6,098 nt of DNA from Chloroflexota bacterium. Its GTDB lineage: Bacteria > Chloroflexota > Anaerolineae > Promineifilales > Promineifilaceae. Both the position numbers and the translations under genes were made by a program. The first letter of the stretch is position 1. The number at the start of each line of letters is the position of its first letter. Shown one piece after another: positions 1 to 6,098 of this stretch. The DNA lies in the NCBI GenBank assembly GCA_030599405.1, contig JAUVOB010000106.1, forward strand, positions 1 to 6,098, given 5' to 3'. The notes under the pieces are model-generated. The model searched no databases and was not told the DNA's origin. It saw only the letters and a program-made list of their open reading frames with translations.

Positions 1-2
1 AA

Positions 3-1667
3 ACCCTTCAGGTAGAAATCACCCCCGTCATGGAAGAACTTTCTGATCCCGTTTGTCTGGATGTTAGTATAAGTAGCGAGATCGCAACACTAGATCCCCA
101 ACTATCGGCCGGAAAGCCAGACGTACATGTTATCGACAACATCTTTACTGGGCTTACCCGCTATAACCAGCGGACTAATACGATCGATCCCGAGCTAGCT
201 GCCAGTTGGCAAGTCAGCGAGGACGGCCTTATCTGGACCTTCAATTTGCGCGACGATATCTATTGGGTTCGTCGCAACGAATCTGGCGGCCTGTTAGGCA
301 GTGGGAATGTCGTCGAGCCCTTACGGCCTGTGACTGCTCATGACGCCGTCTTCGCCATCCAGCGTGCCTGTGACAGTCGACTGCCAACACCTGATGTCTT
401 CGTCCTTTTCATCATTGAGGGCTGCGGACACGTTTTTGATCTGGAAGAAGCAGCTGAAGAAGATTTGGAATCGATCAGAGCCAGAGCAATAAATGACACC
501 ACCTTAGAGATAACGCTTATCGAGCCTGCCAGTCATTTCCTGACCATGACCAGCACCTGGCTGCTACGTCCGGTCCCGGTTGAAATAGTTGAGGAAATGG
601 CTGATGAGTGGGATGCTGTTGAGAACATCGTCACGAGTGGACCTTTCGTCTTGAGTCCGGATAGCCTGATGGACACGCGGATCGTTCTCGAGCGCAACCC
701 GTTCTGGCCCTTGCCTTTCGAGGGTAACGCCGATTTGGTTAATATCTTACAGCTTGATACAGGGGATGCCTATCAGATGTGGCGGAATCGGAATCTGGAT
801 GTAAGTCCAATCCCCCGGTCCGAGCAGGCCAACATCCTGAGCCAGCATGAGGGGAAATCCATTCTGGTACCGAATCAAGCTGTGTTCTATCTAGCCTATA
901 ACGCTGACAGCCCGGTTTTCAGCATCCCAGAAATAAGGCGAGCCTTTAGCTGGTCTATCGACCGGGATCGTCTAATCCGAGAGGTACATGGAGGTCGGGG
1001 AAATCCGGTGCGCCATCTTGCACCTCCTGGTGTGATTGCCGCTCCTCCAACAGACGAGATAGGTGTTGGATACAGTCCTGACAAAGCTCGTCAACAGATG
1101 AACGCTAGCCCATTTGGTGACTGCCGTCTTATCCCATCAATACGATATATGGTGACTAATTCAGATATAGCCTTGCAGCAGGCAGAGTTGTTCCGCGAGA
1201 TGTGGCGAGAGGAGCTCAACTGCCCTGAGGATAAGATTATCATCGAACAAGTTCAATTTGGTACTTTGCTGGCCAGCACCCGTTCTGACGCGACCGTTGG
1301 GGATCGTCCTGATCTCTGGGACCTGGGTTGGTCCAGCTATTATCCCGATGAAGATAACTGGGTCGGCGACGTACTTCACTGTTCCGAGAGTGAAAATCGC
1401 CAAAATCGCCAATGCACCCAGATCGATCGTTGGATCGTGGCGGCTGATGAGCTTGTAGAATTGGAGGAAAGGACCAACCTCTATCGCCAGATTGAAAGAA
1501 GCTTTTTTGGTGATCAAGGTAGTGAACCGATTTCTCCCTTATACGTGCGAGCAGATTACCTTCTGCGACATGGATGGGTCGATTTTGTACCCTCATCCTT
1601 TGGGGGTGAACAGTTCGATACCTATTACATCGAAGCTGAGGTCAAGGAGCTGGAGCGAAGCCGGTAA
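3..1667 (+). CDS. Family 5 extracellular solute-binding protein (ABC transporter), 5' partial
   Basis: Likely the substrate-binding component of an OppA/DppA-type ABC importer, acting outside the cytoplasmic membrane. The frame is open to the window edge. The first ATG (position 30) has no convincing ribosome-binding site and would give 545 residues without a signal peptide, so the real start is probably upstream. Numbering from that ATG, family 5 hallmarks run in order: IFTGLTRY and LAASWQVSEDGLIWTFNLRDDIYW (about 38-79, in two parts), VTAHDAVFAI (101-110), SGPFVL (203-208), LERNPFWP (220-227), EIRRAFSWSIDRDRLI (301-316, the usual conserved A-x-D-R helix), then DLGWSSYYPDEDNW (431-444). Six of seven cysteines fall in near pairs (114/132, 365/398, 451/462), which fits an exported, disulfide-bonded protein. 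Residues 135-151 are acidic and look like an inserted loop. The ligand cannot be predicted: family members bind peptides, nickel, sugars and other compounds. No permease or ATPase gene is visible. rsmG follows after 17 bases. The family call is secure; the substrate and N-terminus are not. Confidence 0.85.
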   Translation, partial: TLQVEITPVMEELSDPVCLDVSISSEIATLDPQLSAGKPDVHVIDNIFTGLTRYNQRTNTIDPELAASWQVSEDGLIWTFNLRDDIYWVRRNESGGLLGSGNVVEPLRPVTAHDAVFAIQRACDSRLPTPDVFVLFIIEGCGHVFDLEEAAEEDLESIRARAINDTTLEITLIEPASHFLTMTSTWLLRPVPVEIVEEMADEWDAVENIVTSGPFVLSPDSLMDTRIVLERNPFWPLPFEGNADLVNILQLDTGDAYQMWRNRNLDVSPIPRSEQANILSQHEGKSILVPNQAVFYLAYNADSPVFSIPEIRRAFSWSIDRDRLIREVHGGRGNPVRHLAPPGVIAAPPTDEIGVGYSPDKARQQMNASPFGDCRLIPSIRYMVTNSDIALQQAELFREMWREELNCPEDKIIIEQVQFGTLLASTRSDATVGDRPDLWDLGWSSYYPDEDNWVGDVLHCSESENRQNRQCTQIDRWIVAADELVELEERTNLYRQIERSFFGDQGSEPISPLYVRADYLLRHGWVDFVPSSFGGEQFDTYYIEAEVKELERSR

Positions 1668-1672
1668 GCTCT

Positions 1673-1676
1673 GGGA
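1673..1676 (+). promoter_or_regulatory. Ribosome-binding site of rsmG
   Basis: GGGA lies eight bases before the ATG at 1685, in the 17-base gap after the stop codon of the solute-binding protein gene. It is a modest Shine-Dalgarno match but supports this start. The short gap leaves no room for a separate promoter outside the upstream coding region. Confidence 0.45.
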
Positions 1677-1684
1677 ATTTGTAG

Positions 1685-2416
1685 ATGACCTTTCCCGCAA
1701 ACGATCTCTCAACCTTAATTGAGGGTGCGAATACGTTCTCCCTATCATTAAGCGGCAAACAGCTTGCCCAATTCGCCCGGTATAAAGAACTCTTGCTCGA
1801 ATGGAACAAGCGAATAAATCTGACGGCTATCATTGGCGAACAGGATATCCAGATCCGTCATTTCCTGGATTCACTTACCTGTACGTTAGTCACAGGTGAT
1901 CTTAGTGGCCAGGCAATGGTCGATGCCGGAACCGGCGCCGGTTTTCCTGGCTTGCCTCTGAAAATATACTATCCGGAGCTAAAACTCACGCTGGTCGAAA
2001 GCGTGAGCAAGAAAACATCCTTTTTGGAGGTTGTCATCGATGAACTTGGCCTAGAAAATGTGGATATCATCGCCGAGCGCCTGGAGGATGTCGGCCAGGA
2101 TCCGGATTTTCGTGAATCCTTTGATTGGGCTGTTTCCCGGGGAGTAGCAAAACTCACCGTGCTCGTCGAATACCTCCTGCCCCTTTGTCGATTAGGGGGT
2201 CGAGCATTAGCTCAGAAAGGAGAAGGCGCCCTTGAGGCATCGGGTTCGGCAGCCCGGGCAATCAGATTGCTCGGAGGTGGCGAACCGGAAATACGGCCGG
2301 TTATTTTGCCAGATCGCCAGCGAACCCATTATCTGGTTGTTATTCCGAAGGTTGCTCTTTCGCCCGCTAAATATCCTAGGAGACCGGGAATCCCAAGCAA
2401 GCGACCGCTCGCGTAG
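1685..2416 (+). CDS. rsmG: 16S rRNA (guanine527-N7)-methyltransferase RsmG
   Basis: Cytoplasmic enzyme (formerly GidB) that transfers a methyl group from S-adenosylmethionine to N7 of G527 in 16S rRNA, in the 530 loop of the small subunit. In other bacteria its loss gives low-level streptomycin resistance. The 243 residues are full length for the family. Visible signatures are the N-terminal EWNKRINLTAI (39-49), followed by RHFLDSL (58-64). The SAM-binding motif I is DAGTGAGFPGLPLKI (80-94), and VESVSKKTSFL (104-114) holds the acidic residue expected to contact the SAM ribose. Further on are WAVSRGVAKL (148-157), LPLCRLGGRALAQKG (165-179) and the typical basic tail YPRRPGIPSKRPL (230-242). 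The ATG at 1685 is supported by GGGA eight bases upstream (1673-1676) and by the family N-terminal length. The gene begins 17 bases after the solute-binding protein, so cotranscription is likely. It converges on the methyltransferase at 2495-4096. No lesion is seen. Confidence 0.95.
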   Translation: MTFPANDLSTLIEGANTFSLSLSGKQLAQFARYKELLLEWNKRINLTAIIGEQDIQIRHFLDSLTCTLVTGDLSGQAMVDAGTGAGFPGLPLKIYYPELKLTLVESVSKKTSFLEVVIDELGLENVDIIAERLEDVGQDPDFRESFDWAVSRGVAKLTVLVEYLLPLCRLGGRALAQKGEGALEASGSAARAIRLLGGGEPEIRPVILPDRQRTHYLVVIPKVALSPAKYPRRPGIPSKRPLA

Positions 2417-2451
2417 TCTATGCGTTTAGGCACCTGTTGGATTCGGCATCA

Positions 2452-2501
2452 AGCCTTAGGTATCGAACACGGTCGTCTTCGCCCATAGCTGAACCTAGGC
2501 T
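2452..2501. terminator. Weak hairpin at the convergent gene junction
   Basis: AGCCTTAGGT (2452-2461) can pair with ACCTAGGCT (2493-2501) as a 9-bp stem with one bulged T and a 31-base loop. It lies between the tail of rsmG and the tail of the leftward methyltransferase, overlapping the latter's stop codon. The position suits a bidirectional transcript end. The loop is long and neither strand has a T-run after the stem, so it is not a standard intrinsic terminator. No better candidate is visible in the 78-base gap. Confidence 0.2.
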
Positions 2502-4096
2502 ATCAGCAGTGAGGCGCGGGCGAAGAACTTCAGATATTTTTCCATGTCTTTGATCAACATTTCCCCGGCTTCTGACGTTCCTGCCGGCGGCGATTCGCCC
2601 TCCTCCAAGTTAAACTTCCCCTGCTGATAATCTCGAGTCAGCACTGCTATCAGATCTTCCCTACTGTGCTTCCCGTCCAGGTAACGGAGAAGTTGTCTTG
2701 AAAAGTCATCTAGCTCGACTCGCTCGTGGCGCATATTGGTCACCTTGACCATATAATTCAATTGCCATCTGGCAACCATGCTTGCTTCGGGCATATCACT
2801 GATTTCGACGACGAAATTGGGTGGACGGATGTGGAACCCGACGAGGCTCTCGCTGTAACTATAGGCTCGCAGGAAATTGGCTGCCACCAGGGTTGCATGC
2901 TCAGTTATTGATTCCCCGTCCTTCAATGACACCTCATCTAAGGACGCTTCGACAAGTTCACGGAAAGATGCAGCCCTGGGATAAATGTGGGCGAGGTAAT
3001 TGAAAGCCGCCACCGTCAACGGGTGGTCGGTTGTAAAACTGGCGCCGTCCTGCCCCTTGAATTGAAACAGATTCGCGGGAAGATCCTCCGGTTTGTCAGT
3101 TGCTTGTCTCGCTCGGGATACCAGGTGAAGGTCAAATACCGCCTCAGGGCCGAGCATTCGGTTCACTTCTAGCTCCTGGTGGCACAGCAATGTGCGTCGA
3201 AAGGTCCGGAAATTGAGGAAATCCAGGTATTGCTCCATGTCAATGGTATCCTGGGAGATCTGGCGAAGGTGATCTCCAACCTCTTGAGGGAACTTAGACG
3301 GTATCACATTGGAGAACTCAGTTTCAACAAGGTATTGAAGAGCATTCCTGGATGCGTGATCGACAAATTGGTAGAAATAGACTGGCTCGTTGAATTCTTC
3401 GAGCTCATCATGAAGAATTAACCTGGCATCCTTAACCTTTGTTCCAGTTCGTTTCTTCCGGATGAGTTCCAGGTAAGTTGCCAAATAGGCTCCAAAAGCA
3501 CTTTCCTTCGTGCCGATGGCCTCGGACAGAAACTCGATCAGCTTCCTGGCTTCGTCCGCTTTCTCCATGGGAGGTTCGATGTCGCGGACTCGATACAGCA
3601 TCATGCCTCGCACCATTCCCATCATAGACCATCCGGGGTAGGTATTGTAGCTAATATAAGCGATACCTTCTGGGGCCAGGTTCTGCCGGCACACAACCAT
3701 TATTTGATCTCGAATAGTCTCGGGTACCCATGAATAGATTCCGTGGACGATGATGTAATCAAACAAACCGAGGTCGGCCTGTATGTCCATGATATCCATG
3801 CATATTAACTCAACGTTGGCCAATTCCAGTTCCTTGACTCGATCAAGGCCATAGTCGATCTGGACTGAGGAGTAGTCGAGGCCTGTAAATTGACTTTCGG
3901 GAAGAGCATAAGCCATCGGAAATAGATTGAACCCGGCCGCGCAACCTAACTCTAGCACCCGGCAATTATCAGCAGGTGCTGGATTCATTCCTAGTATCGA
4001 GGCCAAGGTCTCCATCCGCTCAGGGTGTGTATGGCTATGGGTTAAGTGGGGATATGGGAATTCGTCGTAAGGGTTTAAAGATTGGACTTCTGACAT
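2495..4096 (-). CDS. PKMT-like SAM-dependent methyltransferase with regulatory domain, distal paralog
   Basis: A 533-residue class I methyltransferase, probably cytoplasmic, with the layout of rickettsial protein-lysine methyltransferases (SAM domain, methyltransferase regulatory domain of the PF10119 type, C-terminal winged-helix-like domain). The N-terminal signature is YDEFPYPHLTH plus HTHPERMETLA (10-32). Motif I is VLELGCAAGFNLFPMAYA (47-64), the motif II acidic residue is in GLDYSS (D74), motif III is near CMDIMD (99-104), and motif IV is FDYIIVHGIYSWVP (112-125), followed by YISYNTYPG (147-155). The middle region has HDELEEFNEPVYF (229-241) and FRRTLLCH (299-306). The C-terminal part has RHERVELDDFSRQLLRYLDG (456-475). 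There is no signal peptide or membrane segment. ATG at 4096 is preceded by GAGG five bases away, and the paralog starts at the same aligned residue. It follows its paralog after a 396-base noncoding stretch and converges on rsmG. By analogy with PKMT1/2 a protein lysine may be the target, but small-molecule or other substrates are possible. Confidence 0.85.
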   Translation of the reverse strand: MSEVQSLNPYDEFPYPHLTHSHTHPERMETLASILGMNPAPADNCRVLELGCAAGFNLFPMAYALPESQFTGLDYSSVQIDYGLDRVKELELANVELICMDIMDIQADLGLFDYIIVHGIYSWVPETIRDQIMVVCRQNLAPEGIAYISYNTYPGWSMMGMVRGMMLYRVRDIEPPMEKADEARKLIEFLSEAIGTKESAFGAYLATYLELIRKKRTGTKVKDARLILHDELEEFNEPVYFYQFVDHASRNALQYLVETEFSNVIPSKFPQEVGDHLRQISQDTIDMEQYLDFLNFRTFRRTLLCHQELEVNRMLGPEAVFDLHLVSRARQATDKPEDLPANLFQFKGQDGASFTTDHPLTVAAFNYLAHIYPRAASFRELVEASLDEVSLKDGESITEHATLVAANFLRAYSYSESLVGFHIRPPNFVVEISDMPEASMVARWQLNYMVKVTNMRHERVELDDFSRQLLRYLDGKHSREDLIAVLTRDYQQGKFNLEEGESPPAGTSEAGEMLIKDMEKYLKFFARASLLIA

Positions 4097-4101
4097 CGAA
4101 G

Positions 4102-4105
4102 CCTC
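4102..4105 (-). promoter_or_regulatory. Ribosome-binding site of the distal methyltransferase
   Basis: On the minus strand GAGG is followed by the five-base spacer CTTCG and the ATG at 4096. Its first G (4105) also belongs to the outer inverted-repeat arm at 4105-4114, so pairing of that arm would reach the edge of the ribosome-binding site. Confidence 0.55.
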
Positions 4106-4220
4106 GGCCTAGATGAATATATGAGCGGATCTGTAAATTGGCGCAAGTGAGGAAATCGTTGAGATTACAATGGCCAATTATGGCCGCGGCGCCAATTCCT
4201 GAGCAAACACGATCTAGCCG
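4105..4220 (-). repeat. Three nested inverted repeats upstream of the distal methyltransferase
   Basis: Three inverted repeats nest inside one another. The outer arms are 4105-4114 and 4212-4220 (minus strand CGGCTAGAT with ATCTAGGCCG, 9 bp with one bulged G at 4108). The middle arms are 4136-4144 and 4189-4197 (AATTGGCGC with GCGCCAATT, 9 bp, perfect). The inner arms are 4172-4176 and 4181-4185 (GGCCA with TGGCC, 5 bp, four-base loop). As RNA this could fold into a stacked or interrupted stem ending at the ribosome-binding site; as DNA it could be a set of operators. The repeats are directly visible, but their function is inferred and no known riboswitch class was recognised. Confidence 0.45.
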
Positions 4221-4248
4221 ATTATACTGCCGATCGATATCCCTACAA
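4221..4248 (-). promoter_or_regulatory. Candidate promoter of the distal methyltransferase
   Basis: The minus strand has a perfect TATAAT (4221-4226) 16 bases after TTGTAG (4243-4248), whose first three bases match the -35 consensus. Transcription would start near 4214-4215, leaving a leader of about 118 bases that holds the middle and inner inverted repeats and half of the outer one. The -35 match is weak, so this rests mainly on the -10 box and on the noncoding setting. Confidence 0.3.
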
Positions 4249-4492
4249 TTTACTGATGCCTCATGGGTGATGAGATGAACCGCACAAAGGGATGCCGGAA
4301 TATGTATTAGTCTGCTCCTCAACGATAGGCTGGCTGGCAGAGCCGATTTGCTTGACTAAATTACCTTTTCTAATGGCATTATCGGGTTCATTCAGGGCGA
4401 AGATCGAAGGCGTGTCAGAGAGGGGAGATCCAACATCAGCGTTACAGGGGCAAATAAATAATTGCACAAATCATCTTCAACTCGACTCCAGA

Positions 4493-6094
4493 TCAGGCTA
4501 CTAGCAGCGCTGCTCGAGCGAAGAAATTCAGACGTCTATTGATTTCCTTTGCCAGCACTTCCCTCACCTTCTCAGAACCCGGCTCCGACGCCTCGTCATC
4601 AAAAATGGTGAATGTACCCTCTCTGTAATCCTCGTAGATGATATCCCACAATTGTTGTCCATCGTGATCTCCGTCCAGGCTACGAATCAGGCGCCGGGCC
4701 ATATCATCTATCTCCACGCGCTCGTGGCGCATACTGGTGACTCTGAGCATGTGGTCCGATTGCCATCTAGCTATACGGCTTGCTTCCGGCTTCTCGCTTA
4801 CCGTCGACATCAGCTGCGGTGGATGCACGTGGAATTCAACCAGGCTTTCGCTGTAGCCATAAGCCTGGAGGAAATTCGCTGCCATTAGAGTTGCGTGATC
4901 ATCCAAAGATTCACTCACTTGAATTGGGGATGCTCTAGCGGAAGTATGGACAAGCTCTCTAAAAGAGGTAGCTTGTGGATAAATCTTACGCAGATGGCTG
5001 AATGCTGCTATCGTTAAGGGGTGATCGGTAGAAAAGGTGGCGCCCTGTTTGCCCTCGAAATGGCTCACATTTTCGGGCATTTCTTCAGTTTTTTTGCCAA
5101 CCTCTTTGGCATTAGAGACCAGGTTAAGGTCAAACACGATATCCGGCTTTAAGCTCCTGTTTACCTTGATTTCTTTATGGCAAAGCAGAGTGCGGCGGAA
5201 TCCCCGATTCTTCAAGATGTCTAGATATTGCTCCATCTCGACCGTATCTCGTGCCATCTTCTGTAATTGTACCTGCACCTTAGGAGAGAGATTAGTAGGC
5301 ATCACCTCCGCGAACTCTGACTCCACGAGATATTGCAGTCCGAACCTTGAAGCATGTTCGACGAACTCACTGAAGTAGACCGGATCATTGATTTCAGCCA
5401 GTTCATCATGCACCAAGAGCGAATCGACCCCTCTCTTGGATTCCATCATTTTCTCTTTTAGAAGGTCATAGTAAGCAGCCAGATAGGCCCTATAGATCGT
5501 ATCTTGGGGCTCGAGGGCCTCGACCAAGAACTCTATCAACTCTACAGCCTTGGCTGCCGCAATCAAGGGGTTCTCGGCATCGCGTGTATGGTAACGCATC
5601 AGGCCCCTAACCAAGGTGATCATATGAGCACCCGGATACGTATTATAACTTATGTAAACAACTCCTTGAGGAGCCAGATGCCGCTTGCAGACCTGCAACA
5701 ATTGATCACGAACCGGCACTGGTACCCAGGAATAGAATCCGTGGGCGATAATGTAGTCAAAATGCCCGAGTTCTTGAGGCATCTCCATAATGTCAATATG
5801 GCGCAACTCTAGGTTGGCCAAATCCAGATCACTGACATTCGCCTTGCCTTGTTCGATCTGGACGGATGCGGAATCCAAACCAACAAAGTGACTTTCGGGA
5901 TAAGCGTAGGCCATCGGCAACAAGTTGGCTCCGGCTGCGCATCCAAGCTCCAATACCCGGCAATTATCCACTGGTGCTGGCATCAAGCCCAGCATGGTAG
6001 CCAGTGTCTCCATCCGCTCCGGGTGCGTGTGACCGTGCGTCATATCAGGATAGGGGATCTCATCGTAAATGTTTGGATTTTCGCTGATACTCAT
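4493..6094 (-). CDS. PKMT-like SAM-dependent methyltransferase with regulatory domain, proximal paralog
   Basis: A second 533-residue methyltransferase of the same family, colinear with the gene at 2495-4096 without any gap and about 54% identical by hand count. Shared landmarks sit at identical positions: YDEIPYP and HTHPERMETLA (10-32), motif I VLELGCAAGANLLPMAYA (47-64), D74 in GLDSAS, motif III DIMEM (101-105), FDYIIAHGFYSWVP (112-125), YISYNTYPG (147-155), HDELAEINDPVYF (229-241), FRRTLLCH (299-306), RHERVEIDDMARRLIRSLDG (456-475) and the tail FFARAALLVA (524-533). All visible SAM-site motifs are intact, so both copies look active. The ATG at 6094 is four bases from the window edge, so its ribosome-binding site and promoter are not visible; the start is chosen because it matches the paralog residue for residue. 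Known relatives include the Rickettsia PKMT1/PKMT2 that methylate outer-membrane protein B on lysine. Here the target is unknown, and no candidate surface-protein gene is in the window. Confidence 0.84.
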   Translation of the reverse strand: MSISENPNIYDEIPYPDMTHGHTHPERMETLATMLGLMPAPVDNCRVLELGCAAGANLLPMAYAYPESHFVGLDSASVQIEQGKANVSDLDLANLELRHIDIMEMPQELGHFDYIIAHGFYSWVPVPVRDQLLQVCKRHLAPQGVVYISYNTYPGAHMITLVRGLMRYHTRDAENPLIAAAKAVELIEFLVEALEPQDTIYRAYLAAYYDLLKEKMMESKRGVDSLLVHDELAEINDPVYFSEFVEHASRFGLQYLVESEFAEVMPTNLSPKVQVQLQKMARDTVEMEQYLDILKNRGFRRTLLCHKEIKVNRSLKPDIVFDLNLVSNAKEVGKKTEEMPENVSHFEGKQGATFSTDHPLTIAAFSHLRKIYPQATSFRELVHTSARASPIQVSESLDDHATLMAANFLQAYGYSESLVEFHVHPPQLMSTVSEKPEASRIARWQSDHMLRVTSMRHERVEIDDMARRLIRSLDGDHDGQQLWDIIYEDYREGTFTIFDDEASEPGSEKVREVLAKEINRRLNFFARAALLVA

Positions 6095-6098
6095 TAGG

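Larger units (their letters stand above)
4097..4492. other. 396-base noncoding region between the two methyltransferase paralogs
   Basis: The half next to the distal gene (4097-4250) contains the ribosome-binding site, nested inverted repeats and candidate promoter described separately. In the half behind the proximal gene (about 4250-4492) I see nothing convincing. There is no hairpin with a T-run to end the proximal transcript, only a short AT-rich stretch at 4452-4464 and a GGCT repeat near 4328-4338. Short open frames on both strands lack usable ribosome-binding sites and recognisable protein features. The length suggests that the distal gene can be transcribed on its own. Confidence 0.6.

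Noticed and set aside
1161..1596. Two 118-codon leftward open frames inside the solute-binding protein gene
   Set aside because: They are antisense to a well-supported coding region with continuous family 5 motifs, and their translations resemble no protein family.
4116..4146. Second possible promoter close to the distal methyltransferase (TTGCGC with TATATT, minus strand)
   Set aside because: The spacer is 19 bases and both boxes are poor matches. The perfect TATAAT at 4221-4226 is the better candidate, though neither is proven.
4261..4467. A 68-codon leftward open frame in the intergenic region
   Set aside because: It lacks a clear ribosome-binding site and any recognisable motif. It overlaps other random frames in the same noncoding stretch.
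4292..4504. A 70-codon rightward open frame between the two methyltransferases
   Set aside because: The only purine-rich stretch abuts the ATG directly, leaving no spacer. It overlaps the end of the proximal methyltransferase on the other strand, and its product shows no recognisable family feature.
2495..6094. Recent duplication or gene conversion between the paralogs
   Set aside because: Identity is only about 54% at protein level. The shared DNA runs I noticed are short, such as a 14-base match in the HPERMET region, so the duplication is old and I see no converted tract.
1..6098. CRISPR arrays, tRNA or rRNA genes, insertion sequences and attachment sites
   Set aside because: No regularly spaced repeats, cloverleaf-like sequence, transposase-like protein or terminal inverted repeats with target duplications were seen.

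Overview
The window looks like bacterial chromosome of moderate GC, with dense genes and no sign of phage, plasmid or transposon. Nothing fixes the taxonomy. The mix of a family 5 solute-binding protein and a tandem pair of PKMT-like methyltransferases would suit Chloroflexota (Anaerolineae-like) or another environmental lineage, but that is a low-confidence guess.

The left part, reading rightward, holds two genes that are probably cotranscribed. The first is the 3' portion of a family 5 (OppA/DppA-type) solute-binding protein; its reading frame is open to the left edge, so its true start and any signal peptide lie outside the window. Seventeen bases after its stop comes a complete rsmG, the 16S rRNA m7G527 methyltransferase. 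No permease or ATPase genes of a transporter are visible.

The right part, reading leftward and convergent with rsmG, holds two paralogous methyltransferases of exactly 533 residues each. They align end to end without a gap at about 54% identity (hand count, 289 of 533). Each has an N-terminal class I SAM-binding domain, a middle region like the methyltransferase regulatory domain, and a C-terminal winged-helix-like part. This is the architecture of the rickettsial protein-lysine methyltransferases PKMT1 and PKMT2, though the substrate here cannot be read from sequence.

Between the paralogs is a 396-base noncoding stretch. Its half next to the second methyltransferase carries three nested inverted repeats. 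The outermost touches the ribosome-binding site, and a perfect TATAAT box sits at the outer edge of the structure. This is the least explained part of the window and could be a structured 5' leader or an operator region. The two gene pairs meet tail to tail across 78 bases, where only a weak hairpin without a T-run is visible.
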